Below, in pieces: positions 14,051 to 18,533 of a stretch of DNA of 18,533 nucleotides. Numbering within the stretch: the stretch's first letter is position 1; each line of letters begins with the position of its first letter. The DNA lies in the NCBI GenBank assembly GCA_900547135.1, contig URFJ01000023.1:1-18533 (forward strand), written 5' to 3'. The position numbers and the translations under genes were made by a program. The notes under the pieces were generated by a model. That model worked only from the letters and a program-made list of their open reading frames with translations. It searched no databases and was not told where the DNA came from. The DNA comes from an uncultured Eubacteriales bacterium (GTDB lineage: Bacteria > Bacillota > Clostridia > Christensenellales > CAG-138).

Positions 14051-14071
14051 ATGTTTTGCCGCATAAAACAT
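14051..14071 (+). repeat. Small inverted repeat between comEB and the FAD oxidoreductase gene
   Basis: ATGTTTT (14051-14057) and AAAACAT (14065-14071) form a perfect 7-bp stem with a 7-base loop, 26 bases before the next start codon. It has no U-tract, so it is not a clear terminator; an operator or mRNA hairpin is possible. Confidence 0.4.
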
Positions 14072-14097
14072 AGTTATGGAGAGTCTAAAAAGAACCT

Positions 14098-15198
14098 ATG
14101 TCCGATAAACAGCCTGATTATGATATAGCCATCATAGGACTCGGGCCTGCCGGCGCAACGCTGGCCAGGCTTTTAAGCCCAGATTTCCGGGTTATAGCGC
14201 TTGATAGAAAGCGTACGGATGCTGGCGGCGGCTTTAAAAAGCCGTGCGGGGGCCTTTTATCCAAGGACGCTCAGAAAGCGCTGGCACGCTTTGACCTTAC
14301 GCTGCCAAAGGACGTGCTGGTTGGTCCGCAAATATTCGCTGTAAAGACTATAGACCTGCGTTCAAAGCTGATTCGTCACTATCAGCGCTTTTACATCAAC
14401 CTGGACAGGGATAGGTTTGACAGATGGCTAATCGGCTTGATTCCCAACAGGGTTAAAATACTTTGGGATTGCCGCTGTACATCGGTAAAACGAACCGGTT
14501 GCGGCTTTTTGATACGTTATAATGAAGCTGGCGCGGAGGGTTGCCTGACAGCGAAATACGCCGTTGGCGCTGACGGCGCAAATTCGCTGCTAAGAAGGGT
14601 CCTTTATCCTAATTTGGGAATACGCAGTTATATTTCGATACAGCAATGGTTTAAAGAGACACACAGCAGTCCGTTCTATTCCTGTATATTCGATCCCGAT
14701 ACAAGCGACTGCTGCTCCTGGTCCATATCTAAGGACAATGTATTCATATTTGGCGGTGCCTTTCCTTCCGACGACCCGCGGGGCCGCCTTGAGGCTCAAA
14801 AGAGCAAGCTGAAAAGGGAATTTGGTTTCCGTTTCAGGGAGCCTATAAGGACGGAAGCGTGCGCTGTGCTCAGGCCTTCGCTGACGGACAGGTTCTGCTG
14901 CGGAGGAGAAGGGGCGTTTCTAATCGGCGAGGCGGCGGGCTTTATCAGCCCGAGTTCCCTGGAGGGCATAAGCTACGCAATAAACAGCGCCCATTTGCTG
15001 GCGGATGTACTGAATTCGGGCCATAACAGGTCTTTAAACTTCGCATATAGGTCAAAAACGCTGCCAATCCGAATGAAGCTGAGGCTTAAGGCGCTGAAGC
15101 TGCCGTTTATGTATTGGCCCTCGGTACGCAAGCTCATCATGGAAAGCGGGCTTAAGGCTATCAAGGTAACTGGAAGAGACGACGGAGGATCTTTATAA
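14098..15198 (+). CDS. FAD-dependent oxidoreductase, geranylgeranyl-reductase-like family
   Basis: This is a flavoprotein of 366 residues. The Rossmann motif YDIAIIGLGPAGATLARLL (residues 8-26) binds FAD; KKPCGGLLSKDAQ (about 47-59) is the PCGG signature of geranylgeranyl-reductase-like enzymes; AVGADGANSLLRRVL and FLIGEAAGFISPSSLEGISYA are the second and third FAD-contacting motifs. Family members reduce isoprenoid chains or oxidise small molecules; Clostridia homologues are mostly uncharacterised, so the substrate is unknown. Many cysteines (CGG, CRCTS, SDCCSW, RFCCGG) are noticeable. There is no membrane segment. The nearest ribosome binding site GGAGAG is 14 bases away, so initiation may be weak or use AAAGAA. 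It sits between a dCMP deaminase and a MazG-like gene; a link with them is unproven. Confidence 0.85.
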   Translation: MSDKQPDYDIAIIGLGPAGATLARLLSPDFRVIALDRKRTDAGGGFKKPCGGLLSKDAQKALARFDLTLPKDVLVGPQIFAVKTIDLRSKLIRHYQRFYINLDRDRFDRWLIGLIPNRVKILWDCRCTSVKRTGCGFLIRYNEAGAEGCLTAKYAVGADGANSLLRRVLYPNLGIRSYISIQQWFKETHSSPFYSCIFDPDTSDCCSWSISKDNVFIFGGAFPSDDPRGRLEAQKSKLKREFGFRFREPIRTEACAVLRPSLTDRFCCGGEGAFLIGEAAGFISPSSLEGISYAINSAHLLADVLNSGHNRSLNFAYRSKTLPIRMKLRLKALKLPFMYWPSVRKLIMESGLKAIKVTGRDDGGSL

Positions 15199-15241
15199 TT
15201 TTAAAAATATTTTATTGATTGAGAGGTTAGAGGACACATCC

Positions 15242-15544
15242 ATGGTAGATATTACAAAGCTTCAAAACAGTGTATTTCAAAACAAACTCAGCAAAGGTTT
15301 TAACACCTCAGACGTCGGCACTGAGTTCTGCCTGCTGTACGGGGAGGTGGCGGATGCCTTTGACGCATATAAAAAAGGGGAGAGCGGCATAGGCGAAGAA
15401 CTGGCGGACATAGCGATCTACCTTATGGGCTTGTCCCAGATGCTCGGCATAAATCTTGAAGAGGAGATACTAAAAAAAATCGCTAAAAATAAAAACCGGC
15501 GCTATGAGGTTATAAATGGAGTGCTGAAACGGATATGCGATTGA
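15242..15544 (+). CDS. MazG-like nucleotide pyrophosphohydrolase domain protein
   Basis: This small protein of 100 residues resembles the MazG/all-alpha NTP pyrophosphatase superfamily, which hydrolyses (d)NTPs to monophosphates. The metal-binding pattern is seen as YGEVADAFDAY (residues about 35-45) followed by GEELADIAIYLMGLSQMLG (about 53-71), the EExxD motif. The chosen start is ATG 15242 after AGAGGAC; a TTG at 15215 would add nine residues without a ribosome binding site. A lysine-rich C terminus follows (KKIAKNKNRRYE). Clustering with dCMP deaminase suggests a nucleotide pool role, but the substrate is not known. Confidence 0.8.
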   Translation: MVDITKLQNSVFQNKLSKGFNTSDVGTEFCLLYGEVADAFDAYKKGESGIGEELADIAIYLMGLSQMLGINLEEEILKKIAKNKNRRYEVINGVLKRICD

Positions 15545-15558
15545 CAGAGGCGTTATGT

Positions 15559-15597
15559 GCTTTCGTGAGTGATTCGGGCCGCATTACCCACGAAAGC
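15559..15597 (+). terminator. Terminator-like hairpin after the MazG-like gene
   Basis: A 15-bp stem with one mismatch and one G-U pair (15559-15573 with 15583-15597; outer part GCTTTCGTG/CACGAAAGC) and a 9-base loop lies 14 bases after the stop codon. The following GGTCCGTATTT is only weakly U-rich, so termination is likely but not certain. Confidence 0.5.
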
Positions 15598-15634
15598 GGT
15601 CCGTATTTAAGTTACCCTTGGGCGCACGAACCGC

Positions 15635-15683
15635 CCCTGCACTTATCAAAAGGCGCTATCCGCGCCTTTTGATAAGTGCAGGG
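15635..15683. repeat. Perfect 22-bp inverted repeat with 5-base loop
   Basis: The arms at 15635-15656 and 15662-15683 are exactly complementary over 22 bases, starting CCCTGCACTTATC and ending GATAAGTGCAGGG, with loop TATCC. It lies between two convergent genes. Neither side has a U-tract, so it is not a standard terminator. It could be a palindromic repeat element, a cruciform site, or a very stable RNA end. Confidence 0.8.
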
Positions 15684-15792
15684 ATATCCCAGCATTATAT
15701 TTGCATCAAAAATCTATTATGCGGCGTCCTGACGAGCCGGTATAACCTTGACAAACGGTACAGTTGAATCACGCTTTTTATATGAGGGCGGC

Positions 15793-16260
15793 CTACTCAA
15801 AATCCTCGGGGTCAGGATCGTAAAACGGGCTATCAGCGCTTCCGTCGTCCACGCTTGGTTCCGCCTGTGCCGCCGCCCCTTGTGCATCGCCGCCGGTATG
15901 GCTGGGATTTGACCTCTCCTTGTTCTTAGCCTCGTCGCTGTACCGTGATGGCGCGGGCTGGAATCGTTTCTCAGGGTCGGTGTGCTTGTAAGTAAGCACC
16001 GGTATGGCTATCAAGGGAGCGATAACAACAGCGCCTAACACAAACCTAAGCCACATCCTATCCTCAAATATTCCTAATAGCTCCAATGCGCTTACTCCCA
16101 GAAGCAGCGCGGCGTCAATAAAAAGCAAAATACGCACCTGCTTTACATGCAACTTAACATTTGCCTCATAAATGCGCTCCAGCGAGTATATCCTTCCCTT
16201 ACCCTTTATAGCCAGATACAGCAGATAAACGGCAACTAGGATAAATAGCATAACGCTCAT
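15793..16260 (-). CDS. Small membrane protein with acidic disordered tail, unknown function
   Basis: This 155-residue protein is not recognised. It has three probable transmembrane helices, at about residues 3-19 (LFILVAVYLLYLAI), 43-62 (ILLFIDAALLLGVSALELLG) and 70-88 (FVLGAVVIAPLIAIPVL), then a hydrophilic tail from about residue 95. The tail begins basic (KHTDPEKRF) and becomes acidic and rich in Ala, Ser, Asp and Pro (DPDPEDFE at the end), typical of disorder. A strong GAGGAGG precedes the ATG. It lies 65 bases downstream of cysS on the same strand and may share its transcript. Confidence 0.85.
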   Translation of the reverse strand: MSVMLFILVAVYLLYLAIKGKGRIYSLERIYEANVKLHVKQVRILLFIDAALLLGVSALELLGIFEDRMWLRFVLGAVVIAPLIAIPVLTYKHTDPEKRFQPAPSRYSDEAKNKERSNPSHTGGDAQGAAAQAEPSVDDGSADSPFYDPDPEDFE

Positions 16261-16325
16261 TTCGATGCCTCCTCTTTGTGTAAAACTAGTGAGAATTCCT
16301 AAATCACGGGCTTGCCGTCCTAAGA

Positions 16326-17720
16326 TTACGCAAGCGGCTTTAACTTTGCGCCCTGGGGAGAATCCTCAACAGCAAACCCCATGGCCTTAAGCTCGTCGCG
16401 TATCGCGTCCGCCCTGGCCCAATCCCTTGCGCCCCTCGCGGCGGCGCGCTCGTTTAGCAGTTTCAGCGCCGATTCTGGGAACTCGGCCCGCGTTGCTGTT
16501 TCAATTCCCAATACACCCGCAAGCTCATCGAACAGCGCCTTCGCCTTTTCAACGGCCTCCGCGCCCCTAGGTTCGGTCACAAAGGTGTTACAGGCTCGTA
16601 TCAGCTCAAATAGCGTCCCGATTGCGTCGGCTGTATTGAGGTCGTCGTCCATGGCCCTGATAAACGCCTCGCGGTATTCATCCAGCGAATCAACAAAGGC
16701 GCTTTCAGCTTTTATATCCGGCGTATCCGTAACGCGGGCCTCGTTTAGCCTCTCCTTCGCCGTGCGTATTCTCGCGCAAGCGGCCTCGGCCTGTTCCATT
16801 AGCTCCCGCGAGAAGTTAATCGGGCTTCTGTAATGGGCCGAAAGCATGAACAGCCTCAATGCGTCCGGCTCGAATTCGGTTACAATATCGCGCACAGTCC
16901 TGAAGTTGCCAAGGCTCTTTGACATCTTTTGATTATTGACGTTTATATAGCCGTTATGCATCCAGTAACGCGCAAACGGCCTGCCGGTAGCAGCCTCGCT
17001 TTGGGCTATTTCGTTTTCATGGTGCGGAAACATAAGATCCTGCCCGCCCGCGTGTATGTCAAAGGTTTCCCCTAAAAGCTGCATGCTCATCGCCGAGCAT
17101 TCTATATGCCATCCGGGCCGCCCGCTGCCCCATGGGGCCTCCCAATACGGCTCTCCAGGCTTGTGCCCCTTCCACAGGGCAAAGTCCAGCGGGTCGCGCT
17201 TTTGCTCGGCGGGGTCAATGCGCGCCCCGCTCTCGAGCGACTCTATCGACTGTCCGGTCAGCTTCCCATATGAGGGATAGCTGCGAACCGAAAAGTATAC
17301 ATCGCCGTTGTCAGCTTCATAGGCGTAGCCCATATCAATTAAGCGCTGTATCAGGCTGATGATATCGCCTATATGTTCCGTGGCATGCGGGCTGAGTGTT
17401 GCGTCATTTACGTGAAGGGCCCTTGCGTCCGTATAATATTCCTTTATGTATCTGTCCGCTACGGTCTGGACCGAACAGCCCTCCTCAGCTGCCCTGCGTA
17501 TCAGCTTATCGTCTATATCAGTAAAGTTCTGAACAAATGTCACCTTATATCCCCTATATTCGAGATACCTCCGAAGGGTATCGAATACAATCAGCGGCCT
17601 GGCGTTTCCAACGTGTATGAAGTTATAAACCGTTGGCCCGCATACATACATGCTGACCTGGCCCGGTTCTATAGGGGTAAATTCCTCTTTTCTGCGCTTC
17701 ATGGTGTTGTATATAAGCAC
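16326..17720 (-). CDS. cysS: Cysteinyl-tRNA synthetase
   Basis: This class I aminoacyl-tRNA synthetase charges tRNA-Cys with cysteine, 464 residues. Zinc-binding C27 lies in YVCGPTVYN, the HIGH motif is HVGNARP (from residue 36), the later zinc ligands are in GWHIECSAMS and FPHHENEIAQSEA, and KMSKSLGN (near residue 265) binds ATP. The DALR-type and C-terminal anticodon-binding region follows, ending AMGFAVEDSPQGAKLKP. The start is a GTG (MLIYNTMKRRKEEF, matching the usual MKIYNT start) with AGGGAGG six bases upstream; the later in-frame ATG would lose the conserved N terminus. No T-box leader is evident in the short upstream region. A small membrane protein gene follows. Confidence 0.98.
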   Translation of the reverse strand: MLIYNTMKRRKEEFTPIEPGQVSMYVCGPTVYNFIHVGNARPLIVFDTLRRYLEYRGYKVTFVQNFTDIDDKLIRRAAEEGCSVQTVADRYIKEYYTDARALHVNDATLSPHATEHIGDIISLIQRLIDMGYAYEADNGDVYFSVRSYPSYGKLTGQSIESLESGARIDPAEQKRDPLDFALWKGHKPGEPYWEAPWGSGRPGWHIECSAMSMQLLGETFDIHAGGQDLMFPHHENEIAQSEAATGRPFARYWMHNGYINVNNQKMSKSLGNFRTVRDIVTEFEPDALRLFMLSAHYRSPINFSRELMEQAEAACARIRTAKERLNEARVTDTPDIKAESAFVDSLDEYREAFIRAMDDDLNTADAIGTLFELIRACNTFVTEPRGAEAVEKAKALFDELAGVLGIETATRAEFPESALKLLNERAAARGARDWARADAIRDELKAMGFAVEDSPQGAKLKPLA

Positions 17721-17930
17721 AATATTCCTCCCTTGCGCATATGATCTTGCATTTAGCCTTGCATTATAATATCATAGTTCCAGCGATCTTGATAACGTTT
17801 TATTTTAAGGAAAAACGGCGGCTTAGCAAATATCTTTTTTTATTCGGCGTATTTGATGGACTTATGTGTTTATTCGACATTGTTTTTGATGATGATCTAT
17901 TAAATTTGAGACGGTTTGTATTGATCTTGG

Positions 17931-17960
17931 TTGTATATTGTGATATCGTTTATATATAAT
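17931..17960 (+). promoter_or_regulatory. Possible promoter of the matrixin-like protease gene
   Basis: -35 TTGTAT (17931-17936), an 18-base spacer and -10 TATAAT (17955-17960) sit about 30 bases before the start codon in an AT-rich region. The match is fair, but the AT-rich background makes chance matches likely. Confidence 0.5.
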
Positions 17961-17990
17961 TATACAGTAACAGGAGGTAATTAAATTATA

Positions 17991-18533
17991 ATGAAACTAC
18001 AAGTGCGACGATTGTTTCTAATGGTGGCTGTAATAATGTTTTTATTTGCAATGCCATATGTGTTGGCCGAAGATGATAATGCTATGCGTTCGGTTTATCT
18101 GAATTGCTGGTGGAGCGATGTCAACGAGGTTTTTTATCACGATAGCCAGCCGGTAATGTGTTACACATCCTCAGTAAGCGACAGCCTGCTTACAGCCGAA
18201 AGAATAAAAAACTATTGCAGATCAGGATTTACTCAATGGAACAGTGCCACGGGATTTAGTATTACGGAAACTTCAAGTCCAGCTTCGGCCGATATACTGA
18301 TTGACGGGGTGTCCAGAGCAACGGCATTTTCATACGGTGTGGAAATTACGGCATATGCCGCGGTTCTTCCCACAAACACAACATACGTGGATGTAGGTAT
18401 ATATAACGGGAAAAACTATACCATAAGGAAGTTTGCCGCCAGGGTAAACGTGCTGTTTGTCGAAAACAGTATGAGCAGCGAATCGGAATGGAGGAAAGTG
18501 GCTGTTCACGAAATAGGGCATGCTTTGGGCTAT
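17991..18533 (+). CDS. Secreted matrixin-like zinc metalloprotease, cut by the window edge
   Basis: The open frame runs from ATG 17991 to the right edge (181 codons), so the 3' part is missing. Residues 1-26 are a typical Sec signal peptide (MKLQVRR, then a hydrophobic core, cleavage expected after YVLA). The mature part contains FTQWNSATGFSIT and ADILIDG, then the zinc site VAVHEIGHALGY at the very end, where the metzincin HExGHxxGxxH motif is nearly complete; the third histidine would lie just outside. This is characteristic of matrixin-type (M10/M12-like) peptidases that are exported. AGGAGG (17972-17977) lies 13 bases before the ATG, a long spacing. The protein may act on wall, host or environmental protein; the target is unknown. 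Confidence 0.88.
   Translation, partial: MKLQVRRLFLMVAVIMFLFAMPYVLAEDDNAMRSVYLNCWWSDVNEVFYHDSQPVMCYTSSVSDSLLTAERIKNYCRSGFTQWNSATGFSITETSSPASADILIDGVSRATAFSYGVEITAYAAVLPTNTTYVDVGIYNGKNYTIRKFAARVNVLFVENSMSSESEWRKVAVHEIGHALGY

Noticed and set aside
17741..17959. 72-codon hydrophobic plus-strand frame between cysS and the protease gene
   Set aside because: It has no ribosome binding site and lies in an AT-rich intergenic region where hydrophobic frames arise by chance. A small membrane protein cannot be fully excluded.
17721..17990. T-box leader for cysS
   Set aside because: I looked on the minus strand for a T-box sequence, a specifier stem and a terminator hairpin before the start codon, and saw none.

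Overview
The window looks like a chromosomal segment of a spore-forming anaerobic member of the Clostridia (Bacillota). The evidence is a ytxC-type sporulation gene, a PerR/rubrerythrin oxidative-stress pair, groESL under a CIRCE/HrcA operator, strong AGGAGG-type ribosome binding sites, and Clostridia-type M23 peptidase, polysaccharide deacetylase and geranylgeranyl-reductase-like proteins. Gene order is typical chromosomal housekeeping. I see no prophage, integrase, CRISPR array, tRNA or rRNA.

Layout. Positions 1-1655 (minus) hold a tightly overlapping operon of an XRE-AbrB fusion regulator, an ABC ATPase and an ABC-2 permease; the permease has a single-base frameshift and runs off the left edge. 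Positions 1891-2351 (minus) hold a GNAT acetyltransferase broken by three frameshifts. Positions 2408-3558 (minus) hold perR-rbr with a clear promoter, an operator-like palindrome and a terminator. Then comes maf (minus). The following 730-bp gene-free stretch carries a MITE-like element of about 270 bp (4327-4598) with terminal inverted repeats and a nested central hairpin. ytxC (plus) and a GtrB/DPM-like glycosyltransferase (minus) converge on a shared terminator. Class II fructose-bisphosphate aldolase and a DUF1292 protein follow on plus. A cell-wall pair (M23 peptidase, NodB deacetylase) and a DUF218 protein lie on minus, then groESL (minus).

Positions 13528-15544 (plus) hold dCMP deaminase, an FAD oxidoreductase and a MazG-like protein. 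These converge, across two large hairpins, with a small membrane protein and cysS (both minus). The window ends inside a secreted matrixin-like zinc metalloprotease gene (plus).

Functionally the window combines peroxide defence (PerR/rubrerythrin), protein folding (GroESL), nucleotide handling (Maf, dCMP deaminase, MazG-like), envelope and sporulation functions (YtxC, M23, deacetylase, glycosyltransferase) and central metabolism or translation (Fba, CysRS). I did not find a convincing complete novel system. The items most worth a second look are the MITE-like element and its apparent solo end copy behind rbr, the 22-bp perfect hairpin at 15635-15683, the tandem operator-like repeats over the fba promoter, and the cluster of frameshifts at the left end, which may be real decay or assembly error.
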